Below are positions 33,541 to 42,648 of a stretch of DNA of 64,000 nt, one piece after another (the first letter of the stretch is position 1; every line of letters starts with the position of its first letter). The DNA is from Labilibaculum antarcticum (lineage in GTDB: Bacteria; Bacteroidota; Bacteroidia; Bacteroidales; Marinifilaceae). The stretch is taken from the NCBI RefSeq assembly GCF_002356295.1, contig NZ_AP018042.1, positions 4,496,361-4,560,360 on the forward strand. Direction: 5' to 3'. The notes under the pieces were generated by a model. That model made no database searches and was not told where the DNA came from. It saw nothing but the letters and a program-made list of their open reading frames with translations. Position numbers and translations under genes: made by a program.

Positions 33541-34173
33541 TTAAGTTGAGAAAATAATCAATCTGTTATCAATCATCACATCTGCAAATTCAAATTCTTT
33601 TTTAATCCACTCGATGGTATTTGCATGATAAATAAACACGTGGGTTGGATCATTTTTGTAGTACCAGTTCGTAAATTCGATGCTTTTGTCGTAAATGTGC
33701 GTCATGCAATACAACTTCCCTTGGGGCTTTAGCAATTTTTTAAGCAATGTAAATTCCTTGTGGGGATCAAAGAAATGCTCGATCACCTCGCAGGAGGCAA
33801 TGTAATCGTATTTTTCGTTCAGCAATTCAGGGTAGTTGTGAAAGTAAGGATCGTATTGGGCAATGGAAAAACCGTGATCATTCAGTACTTTGGAGACAAC
33901 AGGACCTGTGCCTGCACCAAAATCCAAGCCTTTGTCATTTGCGTTAAAATCATGCAAAATGGCCTCGGTAATAGGGGAGACAAACTTCTGATATCCTTTG
34001 TCCTCAACATCATTATTGTGTTGCTCGTAATGTGCTATTTCGAGCTGGCTGGTTGGTCTTGAATTAATAGGTAAGAAAATGCCAAAACATGCATCACATT
34101 GATAATAACTGTTGTGCTTATCTGTATGAAAAAGCTTCGCTGTGCTATTACAAAGAGGACATTGTTGAGGCAT
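33541..34173 (-). CDS. Class I SAM-dependent methyltransferase with zinc ribbon
   Basis: This 210-residue methyltransferase starts with a small zinc-ribbon (CPLCNSTAKLF and YQCDACFGIF, four Cys) followed by a Rossmann SAM domain: GLDFGAGTGPVVSKVL is motif I, YDYIASCEVIEHFFDP motif post-I and GKLYCMTHI further on. The substrate is not evident; similar proteins act on small molecules or tRNA. It ends 2 bp before the VF530 gene starts on the same strand, so the two are co-transcribed. Confidence 0.8.
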   Translation of the reverse strand: MPQQCPLCNSTAKLFHTDKHNSYYQCDACFGIFLPINSRPTSQLEIAHYEQHNNDVEDKGYQKFVSPITEAILHDFNANDKGLDFGAGTGPVVSKVLNDHGFSIAQYDPYFHNYPELLNEKYDYIASCEVIEHFFDPHKEFTLLKKLLKPQGKLYCMTHIYDKSIEFTNWYYKNDPTHVFIYHANTIEWIKKEFEFADVMIDNRLIIFST

Positions 34174-34175
34174 AT

Positions 34176-34439
34176 TTATGAATTGTTGGTTTTATGTTTC
34201 CGAATGCATTTTAAATAAAGGCCTTCTACTTTTTCGCGGGCCCAAGGTGTTTTCCGAAGGAATTTTAAACTCGATTTGATTGAAGGATCGCTGGTGAAGC
34301 AGTTTATTTTAATCATGCTGCCCAGTTCTTCCCATCCGTAATACGAAACCAGAAGTTCCAATACATCGGCTAACTTAACGCCGTGCAATGGATTATTTTT
34401 TTGTTCTCTGTCGGTAAGATTATTCTCGTCTGATTCCAT
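34176..34439 (-). CDS. VF530 (DUF2132) family DNA-binding protein
   Basis: This 87-residue protein carries the VF530 signature: [25 protein letters not shown] (given here in part as [14 protein letters not shown] and YYGWEELG), then [25 protein letters not shown]530 is a small helical fold reported to bind DNA; role unclear. It sits directly upstream of the methyltransferase gene and 91 bp downstream of a radical SAM gene. Confidence 0.85.
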   Translation of the reverse strand: MESDENNLTDREQKNNPLHGVKLADVLELLVSYYGWEELGSMIKINCFTSDPSIKSSLKFLRKTPWAREKVEGLYLKCIRKHKTNNS

Positions 34440-34530
34440 TTTACTATTTGCTAATTTCTAATTATTCTTTACTTCTTTTACCCCTATCCTGAAAGCTTTC
34501 GAGGTGGGATGGGAGGTTAATAACTGCTAT

Positions 34531-36738
34531 TTACAAAATAAGCAAGCCATTTTCCCGCAATTGGTTAACTGGTTTCGAATACCAAAACAACTCAAAATCA
34601 TCAAACTGATTCTCAAAATCAGCTTTTAAATCAGCCAAGCTAAGGAGGTTTTCTTCCTTAACGGATATTTTTTTCAACACTTCTAAAAACCAATCTCCTT
34701 TTTCTTTTTCAAGAGATACTTCAAAGCTAGCTGTTTTTTCATGAAAGGTCATCTTGTAAAGTTCCCAAGTTCTGCCTTTTTTCGATTTCGAGCTGGTCAA
34801 TACTTCTGGTGTGCCTCCCAACCAAATTACATGGGACGAATCCTTAGGTATTGTGTAAGCTACAGTCTCCAAACAGTTCTGAATAAAATTGTGTTTGATA
34901 GTGGTTTTCGGAATTCTAAATCCAGATGGCACATCATCGAACCATTCCTGCAAAGGAATTTCGAAGCCAACACCGTGCATGAAATTGTAGAGCGATTTTT
35001 TCAATCCGTAGCTAAACAGATCGTGATCGATACCCGTTTTGTCGGTAAATTGAATATCGTTATTGGCAAAGGTGATCGCTTTGTATTCAGGCGTAATGCC
35101 ATAAGCTTCCGGATTTAAACCAACCGGACTGTGGGCCGTAAGTGCAAACTGATGCCAAAATGCCGACTGCACAATGCCAATTTCGAATATTTGTCGAACA
35201 ACTTCCAAACTGTCGATGGTTTCTTGTACCGTTTCAGATGGAAATCCATACATTAAATAGGCATGAACCATAATTCCTGTTTCGGTCAAATTACGAGTTA
35301 CCTGAGCAACCTGTTGCAAGTTAACGCCCTTGTTAATCAGCTTTAGCATTCGATCCGAAGCAACTTCCAATCCGCCCGAAACGGCAATACAGCCCGATTC
35401 TTTTAGCAAGATGCAAAGGTCTTTGGTAAAGCTCTTTTCGAATCGAACATTAGTCCACCAGGTGATGCACAACTTCCGTTTTAGAATTTCAATGGCGAAA
35501 GCTTTCATCAATGCAGGAGGTGCCCCTTCATCAACAAAATGGAAGCCTTTTTCACCTGTTTGTGCCATAATTTCCTCAACCCGGTCTACCAGTAATTTGG
35601 CAGCAATGGGATCGAAAGTTTTAATATAGTCTAAAGAACCATCGCAAAAGGTGCATTTTCCCCAGTAGCAACCGTGAGCCATGGTTAGCTTGTTCCATCG
35701 TCCATCGCTCCACAAACTGTGCATGGGGTTGGCAATCTCGATTACCGAAATGTATTTGTCAAGCAAAAGATCCGAATAATCGGGAGTACCCAATTCATGC
35801 TGTTTGTAATCGCATTGGGTAGCGGTATTGATGTATTGCACTTCGCCGTTTTCCCGAACATAGGTTCGTTTAAATGCTGGTGTTTCGTTGGCCGGATGTA
35901 ATACATGATTCGCCAGAAGTTCCAACGGTAATTCACCGTCGTCCAATGTAATGAAGTCCACGAAATCAAATACTCTTGGCTCAGTCAGACTTCTTAATTC
36001 GGTATTGGGAAATCCTCCACCCATAACAATTTTAATGGCAGGATATTCTTTTTTAATGAACTGGGCACAACGAAAAGCACTGTATAAATTGCCTGGGAAT
36101 GGAACCGAAAAGCAAACCAGTTTAGGCTGATTCAATTCAATTTGTTTGGCCAGAATGTTTGTGCTCATCTGATCGATATGAGTGGGCTCTTTTTGCAAAT
36201 GCTCATACAACTCATCAAAAGAGTAAGCGCTTCGGCCCAATCTTTCGGCATATCGGCTAAAGCCAAAATTCTCATCTATGCATTCGCTAATAAAATCCGA
36301 TAAATCTTCAAGAAAGAGCGTTGCCAAATGCTTTGCCTTATCCTGCATGCCCATCAAACCAAATGCCCAATCCAGATCTTCAACTTGTTCAAATCGGGAG
36401 GCTTCAGGAAGAAAATTATCACTGCAAATTTGTCGGGCCAGAGTTTGATTTTTCCCTTGCAGAAAAGAAACCACATCGTTAATTGCCAATAAATAATGCT
36501 CTCGCAGGGCATATATTCTTTGGGCATTCTCCGAAACAATATGATCCTGATCCAAAGCAATTTCGAAAAGTTCCGATAAACCTTCTTTGGAAAAAAGCGC
36601 CAGAATTACTTCAATACCCAAATCCATTTGAAAAGAGGAGGTGTTTTTCCCATTAAAAAAACCCTTTAAATAAGCCGTTGCCGGATAAGGAGTATTTAAT
36701 TGAGTAAAAGGAGGAGTAACCAGAAGTAGGTCTTTCAC
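34531..36738 (-). CDS. B12-binding-type radical SAM protein
   Basis: This 735-residue protein has an N-terminal cobalamin-binding-like region (about 1-280, including KLVCFSVPFPGNLYSAFR and VMGGGFPNTEL) and a radical SAM barrel with the cluster motif GCYWGKCTFCDG (Cys357, Cys362, Cys365). The spacing here is Cx4Cx2C, not the common Cx3Cx2C. GGLEVASDRMLKLINKGV and AYLMYGFPSETVQETIDSLE are typical of the barrel. The DxHxxG cobalamin motif is not evident, so B12 binding is doubtful. The C-terminal ~130 residues are unrecognised. Substrate unknown; modification of a peptide, lipid or tRNA is possible. Confidence 0.78.
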   Translation of the reverse strand: MKDLLLVTPPFTQLNTPYPATAYLKGFFNGKNTSSFQMDLGIEVILALFSKEGLSELFEIALDQDHIVSENAQRIYALREHYLLAINDVVSFLQGKNQTLARQICSDNFLPEASRFEQVEDLDWAFGLMGMQDKAKHLATLFLEDLSDFISECIDENFGFSRYAERLGRSAYSFDELYEHLQKEPTHIDQMSTNILAKQIELNQPKLVCFSVPFPGNLYSAFRCAQFIKKEYPAIKIVMGGGFPNTELRSLTEPRVFDFVDFITLDDGELPLELLANHVLHPANETPAFKRTYVRENGEVQYINTATQCDYKQHELGTPDYSDLLLDKYISVIEIANPMHSLWSDGRWNKLTMAHGCYWGKCTFCDGSLDYIKTFDPIAAKLLVDRVEEIMAQTGEKGFHFVDEGAPPALMKAFAIEILKRKLCITWWTNVRFEKSFTKDLCILLKESGCIAVSGGLEVASDRMLKLINKGVNLQQVAQVTRNLTETGIMVHAYLMYGFPSETVQETIDSLEVVRQIFEIGIVQSAFWHQFALTAHSPVGLNPEAYGITPEYKAITFANNDIQFTDKTGIDHDLFSYGLKKSLYNFMHGVGFEIPLQEWFDDVPSGFRIPKTTIKHNFIQNCLETVAYTIPKDSSHVIWLGGTPEVLTSSKSKKGRTWELYKMTFHEKTASFEVSLEKEKGDWFLEVLKKISVKEENLLSLADLKADFENQFDDFELFWYSKPVNQLRENGLLIL

Positions 36739-36794
36739 GTGAATGTGTTTTAAAAATTCGTTGTTGGAATACTTGCTTTTACTACGGCAAGCTT

Positions 36795-37940
36795 CTATTT
36801 AATATCTTTTAGATCAATGTCCTTACTTTGAATAAGGTTTAATCTTATTTTCATCTTTTTCTGAATCACTTTAAAGTGATGCTCATCCTCTTCGGTAACA
36901 AAGGAAATGGCTTCTCCGGGTTCTTCTGCACGACCTGTTCGTCCAATTCGGTGGATGTAATCTTTAGGTGATCGAGGCAAGTCGTAGTTCACCACATAAG
37001 GCAAAAATTCGATATCGATACCTCTGGTTAATAAATCGGTAGTAACCAAAACACGCAACACACCGGTTTTAAACTTTCGTAGATTTTCAGTTCTGGCGCC
37101 CTGACTTTTCTTACTGTGCGTACTGGTCGCCTGAATGCCATTTTTACTTAGTTTGTAGGCAACCGCATCGGCTTTGTGTGCCGAAGAAACAAATACAAGC
37201 ACTTGTTCTAAATCGTTGCGCTTAATTATATATCGAAGGAGTGGCCCTTTTTTCTCTTCTTCAACAGAATAGGCGATCTGATCGATTAAATCGAGCGTAT
37301 TTTCTTCCGATTCAATTTTAATGACCATTGGGTCGTTCAAAAGAACCTGATTTACGTTGTTTACATCATCGCTTAAAGTAGCCGAGAACAAAAGATTCTG
37401 GCGTTTTTTAGGCAGAAGAGCAAATATGCGGTTCATCTCATCTTTAAATCCCAGATTTAGCATTTTATCTGCTTCATCCAACACCAATGCTTCAATTTCA
37501 GTCAGGTGAACTGCATTCGAATCGACCAATTCCAATAATCGACCCGGAGTGGCAACCAAAACATCCACATTGTTCATTGCCTTCATTTGCGGATTAATAG
37601 AAACTCCACCATGAACAGCCAAGCATTTAACTGGATCGGGAAGTGCATTTGAAAACTGTTGAAAGACTTCAAAAACCTGCATGGCCAATTCGCGTGTTGG
37701 CACCAATACCAATGTCTTGATGTATCTGTTTTTAGAAATACTTCCTCCCTGAAGGTTGGTTAGAATAGGCAAAACGTAGCTGGCTGTTTTTCCTGATCCT
37801 GTTTTGGCAATACCCAATACATCTTTTTTCTTAAGAATGGCTGGAATAGCTTCTGTTTGAATTGGATAGGCTTCGGTGTAGTTTTGATCGGCCAGAGCTT
37901 TTAGTAAAGATGAAGATAATCCTAAAGATGCAAACGACAT
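36795..37940 (-). CDS. DEAD-box RNA helicase (RhlE-like)
   Basis: This 381-residue helicase unwinds RNA duplexes and has all core motifs: Q motif YPIQTEAIP, motif I AKTGSGKT, Ia PTRELAMQV, motif II LDEADKMLN (DEAD), motif III FSATLSDD, motif V TDLLTRGIDI and motif VI HRIGRTGRAE. It lacks the long basic tail seen in many RhlE or CsdA proteins, so it is a minimal version. Such enzymes act in ribosome assembly and cold adaptation. Monocistronic. Confidence 0.92.
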   Translation of the reverse strand: MSFASLGLSSSLLKALADQNYTEAYPIQTEAIPAILKKKDVLGIAKTGSGKTASYVLPILTNLQGGSISKNRYIKTLVLVPTRELAMQVFEVFQQFSNALPDPVKCLAVHGGVSINPQMKAMNNVDVLVATPGRLLELVDSNAVHLTEIEALVLDEADKMLNLGFKDEMNRIFALLPKKRQNLLFSATLSDDVNNVNQVLLNDPMVIKIESEENTLDLIDQIAYSVEEEKKGPLLRYIIKRNDLEQVLVFVSSAHKADAVAYKLSKNGIQATSTHSKKSQGARTENLRKFKTGVLRVLVTTDLLTRGIDIEFLPYVVNYDLPRSPKDYIHRIGRTGRAEEPGEAISFVTEEDEHHFKVIQKKMKIRLNLIQSKDIDLKDIK

Positions 37941-38025
37941 ATATTTTTGTTCTGATTATTATTACGGATTTGTTTCCGCCGACAAAGATAAGGGAAATAA
38001 AGCTCAACTACCTATTTCTTATCCC

Positions 38026-38208
38026 CAAACCCCTAAAGGGGCTTAAAAAAACCATAATAATAGTAAGTGCAAAGGCCACAAAAGTAGTACATGCCGAAAC
38101 ACAAAGAATTCAATTTTTTTCTCTGTTGTATTCCGTGTTCTCTGTGCTTGTGTTTTCAAGTTCTAAATTACTTGCTAAAAAGTCCCCTTTAGGGGATTTA
38201 GGGGTTTA
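38026..38208. repeat. CCCCTAAAGGGG repeats between helicase and racemase genes
   Basis: The 37941-38359 gap holds ACCCCTAAAGGGGCTTAAAA (38029-38048) and, inverted, AGTCCCCTTTAGGGGATTTA (38181-38200). The same element occurs at 44782-44806 (ACCCCTAAATCCCCTAAAGG). The rest is text related to the CACAAAGTACACGAAGG type of dispersed repeat. The plus-strand open frame here is not a gene. Confidence 0.6.
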
Positions 38209-38359
38209 TTTGTTCAATGAACCAGGAGCTTTTCTGCGTGTTGTATTGTCATTTCTAGCAATTTCACCACAAAGTACACGAAGGGATATCACGAAGAAAC
38301 ACAAAGAGTCAATTTTTCCTCTGTGCAACTCAGTGCTCTCTGGGGTTAATATTTCCCTT

Positions 38360-39073
38360 TTATTTTTTTATTGCAGAACTAGCTTGCAGAGCCCATTCTA
38401 CAGCTTTTTCTGCATGAATTGTGGTTGTGTCAAATGTAGGAATGTCTACATCGGCATCAGAAATCAGCAAAGGAATTTCGGTGCAACCCAAAATCACACC
38501 TTCGGCACCTCTGAGCTCTAAATTTTTGATGATATTCTTGTAGGTTTCTCTCGATTCATTTTTGAACTTGCCATGAACCAATTCCTGATAAATAATATTG
38601 TGAACCTGCTCTCTTTCTTCATCAGTTGGAGTGATTACTTCAATGCCAAAATGGTCTGCCAAATATCCTTTGTAGAAATCTTTTTCCATCGTGAATTTTG
38701 TACCCAATAAGGCAACTTTTTTGATGTTCTTATCTAGAATTGCCATTCCCGTAGCTTCTGCAATGTGCAAAAATGGTATGGAAATGCTTTTTATCATTGC
38801 CGGACTGCACAAATGCATGGTGTTGGTGCAAAGAACGACAATATCTGCTCCGGCACGTTCCAATTGCTGTGCGGCTTCTACCATCATATCATCCAGAGTA
38901 TCCCATTCTTCTTCGTGTTGTAATGTTACAATTTTGTCAAAATCTACGGTAAGTAGAATGCTTTTGCAGGAGTGAAATCCGCCCAATAATTCTCTTACTT
39001 TTTTGTTGATCAGATCATAGTAAACAGCCGATGATTCCCAGCTCATTCCGCCAATTAGTCCAATTGTTTTCAT
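38360..39073 (-). CDS. Aspartate/glutamate racemase family protein
   Basis: This 237-residue protein belongs to the cofactor-independent Asp/Glu racemase family. IGLIGGMSWESSAVYY is its signature start; catalytic cysteines are in VVLCTNTMHLC (near residue 82) and ILGCTEIPLL (near 195). It could make D-aspartate or D-glutamate for the cell wall, or act on another amino acid. Broad-specificity amino acid racemases (YgeA type) look alike. Monocistronic. Confidence 0.88.
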   Translation of the reverse strand: MKTIGLIGGMSWESSAVYYDLINKKVRELLGGFHSCKSILLTVDFDKIVTLQHEEEWDTLDDMMVEAAQQLERAGADIVVLCTNTMHLCSPAMIKSISIPFLHIAEATGMAILDKNIKKVALLGTKFTMEKDFYKGYLADHFGIEVITPTDEEREQVHNIIYQELVHGKFKNESRETYKNIIKNLELRGAEGVILGCTEIPLLISDADVDIPTFDTTTIHAEKAVEWALQASSAIKK

Positions 39074-39228
39074 TATTTATTCAATTAAGTAGTATGTGGT
39101 AAATATTTGAATAAAGATGCTGATTTTTATTTGCAATTTTTGCAAAGCATAACTGGATAAAGCGAATGCAGTATCAAAATATCAATTTCACTTTAAGGGG
39201 AAAAATAAAAAGAGTTGTATTTTATATT

Positions 39229-41160
39229 TCAACCGTTAAGATACTTGTTGACTAGTTCTAGCAATGTTTTTGCCTTAACTGGTTTGCTTAAATACTCATT
39301 ACATCCCGAATCGATGGCATATTTCCTGTCCTGACCCGAAGTATAAGCAGTTTGGGCAATAATTACCACATTTTTGTTTTTTTCTCTTATTTTTAGGGTA
39401 GCATCATAACCATTAATATCGGGCAGACGAATATCCATTAAAATTACATCTATGGGTTGAGATAATGCAATTCGAATAGCATCAGTTCCATTGGCAGCAT
39501 GAATTGTTTTAACGGATGTTTTCTTAAAAACCTCTTTTAAATATTGAGCATTTGGTATATCATCTTCTACAATAAGAATGGTTTTGCCACTAAAATTATA
39601 ATCAGGTTTTGCGCCATTCGAATTTGATGTTTTGTAAACCGGAGCTTGATTTTGTGGCAGTGTAATTGTAAAAGTACTTCCTTTACCCAATTCCGATTCA
39701 AGATGAATTGTACCAGATAATGCATTTGTAAGGCCCTCGACAATCGATAAACCAAGTCCTGTTCCATTGTAAACACGATTTGTACCTTGCTCTACTTGTG
39801 CAAAGCGTTCAAAAATCTTTTTATGCTCTGTAGCTGGGATTCCAATTCCAGTATCTGAAACTTGTACTATTACACTCTTGAAATCATTAACTGTTATGCC
39901 TATTTTAATTTGCCCCTGATTTGTAAATTTTAAAGCATTACTGATTAGGTTTGTTATTATTTGCTTTACTATTTCTTTGTCGGTTGTAAAGGTTTTATTT
40001 TTAGAGGTAGAATTGGTTATTATTAATTTGATATTTTCCTTATCCTGACGTTTTTGTTCTTCAGTAAACAATGCTTGTATTTCCAATAAAAGCACATCTG
40101 TGTTGCATTCTTCAAAATTAAGAGGAATCTGTTTTGTCTCTATTTTTGAGATGTCAAGAATATCATTAATAATAGCAAGCAGATCATCACATCGTTGCAT
40201 AATAATATTGGAATATTCTTCAATGCATTCTTTATCATTAAAACTATCTGGAAGGAATGAGGCAAATCCCATAATCGCATTCATTGGAGTTCTAATTTCA
40301 TGACTCATGTTTTGTAAAAAAACAGATTTGAGACGATCGCTTTCAACGGCTTGTTCTTTAGCCATTAATAGGTCGTTATTTCGTTGCTGAAGAATTGCCT
40401 CATTTTTCAATATTATTTTTTGTGCCCGATTGCGATTTTTCATTTCTATTACTATTCTTCGATAGCCTAAGGCACTGAAAAATAGCACGACTAGATATGA
40501 GATTAAGTGGGTGATTATCACGCTTTTAATATTGGCTTGCACGATAGGTTTGTAATTACTCATAGGTATTGAAACACTTATTCCTCCACGAATATCTCCC
40601 AATTTATATCCTTGATGTGCATGACATTTTAAACAACTATTTTCAACATGCATGGGCAGCATTAGTCTCAAATAATTTTCATTGTCTAATTGTTCAATAC
40701 TGCTGAATTCTGTTTTTCCTTCTTCGAATAATTGAAGAGCTTTTGTTTCCCATTCATCAGCTTTGTTCTCTGGTCTAATGGGATTTAAGCTGGTGATATG
40801 TCCTTTTTGACCGTATTGTTTTTCACCAATTTGAAAAACCAATCTTGCCATGTATGCTGGATTTACCAGAGTCAATTTTTTACCCGTTGTGGTTGTTACG
40901 TTTTGCTCTTCTAAGAAATTTAAATGCGGATTCGGTTGAATTGAATCAGTTATAGGAACATAAACACCGCCATGCATTGAGGCCCATCTGCGAAATACTA
41001 AATCTTTATTGTAGCTGCCTAAAGCTTCGACCTTAGCTAATTCATATGCAGTTTGATTTTCTTTGTGAATATTCCATGCCAAGGAACTACCGATTAGTAG
41101 GGTAATGGTGACGATAATTAAAATGAAAAAATTGGTGATGTACCTTATTTCTTTCCCCAT
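39229..41160 (-). CDS. Hybrid histidine kinase with a haem c-type (Tll0287-like) sensor domain
   Basis: This 643-residue membrane kinase has two transmembrane helices (about 10-29 and 211-232) around a periplasmic DUF3365/Tll0287-like domain that carries CLKCH (Cys176, Cys179, His180), the c-type haem attachment motif. HisKA has FLQNMSHEIRTPMNA (His about 287), the HATPase part DTGIGIP and GTGLGLSI, and the C-terminal receiver has phospho-acceptor Asp about 576 (VILMDIRLPD). It may sense redox state, NO or oxygen through covalent haem. No partner regulator is adjacent. Confidence 0.9.
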   Translation of the reverse strand: MGKEIRYITNFFILIIVTITLLIGSSLAWNIHKENQTAYELAKVEALGSYNKDLVFRRWASMHGGVYVPITDSIQPNPHLNFLEEQNVTTTTGKKLTLVNPAYMARLVFQIGEKQYGQKGHITSLNPIRPENKADEWETKALQLFEEGKTEFSSIEQLDNENYLRLMLPMHVENSCLKCHAHQGYKLGDIRGGISVSIPMSNYKPIVQANIKSVIITHLISYLVVLFFSALGYRRIVIEMKNRNRAQKIILKNEAILQQRNNDLLMAKEQAVESDRLKSVFLQNMSHEIRTPMNAIMGFASFLPDSFNDKECIEEYSNIIMQRCDDLLAIINDILDISKIETKQIPLNFEECNTDVLLLEIQALFTEEQKRQDKENIKLIITNSTSKNKTFTTDKEIVKQIITNLISNALKFTNQGQIKIGITVNDFKSVIVQVSDTGIGIPATEHKKIFERFAQVEQGTNRVYNGTGLGLSIVEGLTNALSGTIHLESELGKGSTFTITLPQNQAPVYKTSNSNGAKPDYNFSGKTILIVEDDIPNAQYLKEVFKKTSVKTIHAANGTDAIRIALSQPIDVILMDIRLPDINGYDATLKIREKNKNVVIIAQTAYTSGQDRKYAIDSGCNEYLSKPVKAKTLLELVNKYLNG

Positions 41161-41319
41161 ATTATAGTTGTGAGCAATTGTTAAGTCAATAAAATTAAAT
41201 GTGAATTGGTATTATAAATGTGCATTGTTTACGAGCTAAATATATAGAAGTTCTGTTGTTATTTTTGTTTTATAACAGTTTTTTATAATAGAAGAAATTT
41301 AGTATGCTGCTGAAAATTA

Positions 41320-41450
41320 GTTTGCGTAAAGGATTGAAGCGATTACCCCACAGCAGAGGCGGAATTTGTGGGGTGGGCGAGGAGTAGTCGCGGAAAGCCT
41401 GACCCGACTGAGAGATGGAATGCGGGCAAGGAAAGGAGGGATACGCCCTA
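41320..41450. other. GC-richer structured intergenic block
   Basis: Between the kinase and the ABM gene a block near 41325-41450 is clearly richer in G and C than its surroundings, with TGCGTAAAGGATTGAAGCG at its left edge and GCGGAAAGCCTGACCCG near 41390. It looks like a dispersed repeat, but only one copy is in the window. No gene is seen. Confidence 0.35.
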
Positions 41451-41732
41451 TTCATTGCGTAGGCTCCAAGCTTCGGGTTTAGCTGAAAACCATTGCTTAA
41501 CCTCTTTCCAGTTGCCTTGAAAAAAATCGGAGCTTCGGTAAGTATTTAAATCATCTTCCGATTGCCAATGACTTACTGTGAAGAATACCGCTGGGTTTGA
41601 TACATCCTGTAAAACCTCCAGATGAGAACAACCAGGAAAGGCGATAATATCATCTTTTTCACCCGATGTAAGATTTTTGAAATCTTGAATGTGTTGCGGC
41701 AGTATTTCCAGTTTTACAAATCTAATGATCAT
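41448..41732 (-). CDS. Antibiotic biosynthesis monooxygenase (ABM) family protein
   Basis: This 94-residue single-domain ABM protein forms a dimeric ferredoxin-like barrel. IIRFVKLEILPQHIQDF, GCSHLEVLQDVSNPAVFF and HWQSEDDLNTYRSSDFF are the family pattern; the last includes the HW/W-containing strand. Members act as quinol or haem-degrading monooxygenases, so the role is undecided. The start overlaps the end of the next upstream gene by 11 bp, so they are expressed together. Confidence 0.85.
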   Translation of the reverse strand: MIIRFVKLEILPQHIQDFKNLTSGEKDDIIAFPGCSHLEVLQDVSNPAVFFTVSHWQSEDDLNTYRSSDFFQGNWKEVKQWFSAKPEAWSLRNE

Positions 41733-42510
41733 GAAATTTGATTCTAATATCGGAGTTTATTTCTAATTGTAATAGTTCTGCTAAATTGCCTTTGTTTATT
41801 GCAATTTCCAGCAATCCTGAAGAGTTGAAGAGTGCCAAAAAATCAGCTTCGGAAGTTTCGTGATAATTCAGGTTAATTTTTGTGATTCGATAATGATTGC
41901 TTTGCACCAAAATTTCGAATTCTCTTTCCTGACGGACAGATTCAAACAATTCTTTTGAAATATTTGTGGTTGCATTGCCATACGAATCAATATAAATTAC
42001 TTGTCCGGTAATTGTTCCTTTCTGAATTAATGCGCGAATGGGAATCAAACGGAACAACTCTTTTTGGATAGATCCTAATTTCGAAAGTCGTTTGTGTTTA
42101 ATGATATGAGATGCCGCTTTTGCAAATATATTTAGCTCGGGAAAAGTAAGAAAGTTATCTTCCTTTTCAATATTTTCTATGCGCACTATTTCTTCAGGTT
42201 CTCCTTTCGTTACCAAACTAAAAATACCATTGTCGGCACCAATAAAATAGTGATCCTTATATTTTACTGCAACATGCGGGTGTTGCGGAGTTTCTTCTGA
42301 TTTAACGCCTATAATATGAATGCTTCCTTTGGGGAAATGGATAAAGGCATTTTTAATAATAAATGATGCCTGAGATATGTTGTAGTTGTCTACATTGTGA
42401 CTCAGATCGACAATTTGTACTCCCGGACATATGGATAGCAATCGCCCCTTGAGTGCCCCCAGGTAGTAATCGCGGTGTTGCCAATCGGTAGTTAAACTTA
42501 TTATTGCCAT
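41722..42510 (-). CDS. SAM hydroxide adenosyltransferase (DUF62)
   Basis: This 262-residue enzyme cleaves S-adenosyl-L-methionine with water to adenosine and methionine, the common bacterial branch of the fluorinase/chlorinase family. It starts ISLTTDWQHRDYYLGALKG and shows IVDLSHNVDNYNISQASFI and YFIGADNGIFSLV, with the Asp/His residues of the family. The C-terminal domain has YIDSYGNATTNIS. Normal length. It is divergent from phoH and overlaps the ABM gene. Confidence 0.88.
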   Translation of the reverse strand: MAIISLTTDWQHRDYYLGALKGRLLSICPGVQIVDLSHNVDNYNISQASFIIKNAFIHFPKGSIHIIGVKSEETPQHPHVAVKYKDHYFIGADNGIFSLVTKGEPEEIVRIENIEKEDNFLTFPELNIFAKAASHIIKHKRLSKLGSIQKELFRLIPIRALIQKGTITGQVIYIDSYGNATTNISKELFESVRQEREFEILVQSNHYRITKINLNYHETSEADFLALFNSSGLLEIAINKGNLAELLQLEINSDIRIKFHDH

Positions 42511-42648
42511 AACTGGATCTTATATTTAGAAGAGAAAGAAAATTTATTTAATTGATATTTTATTCAGATTTCTCTTTTGTACTGCTAAACAAATCGGAAT
42601 TAATAATTAATTTGTAGACTCAAAAGTAATGAATATTGAACGGAATAT

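Noticed and set aside
37862-38521. Plus-strand open frame of 219 codons
   Set aside because: It runs over the DEAD-box gene start, two repeat elements and the racemase gene end, and its translation resembles no protein.
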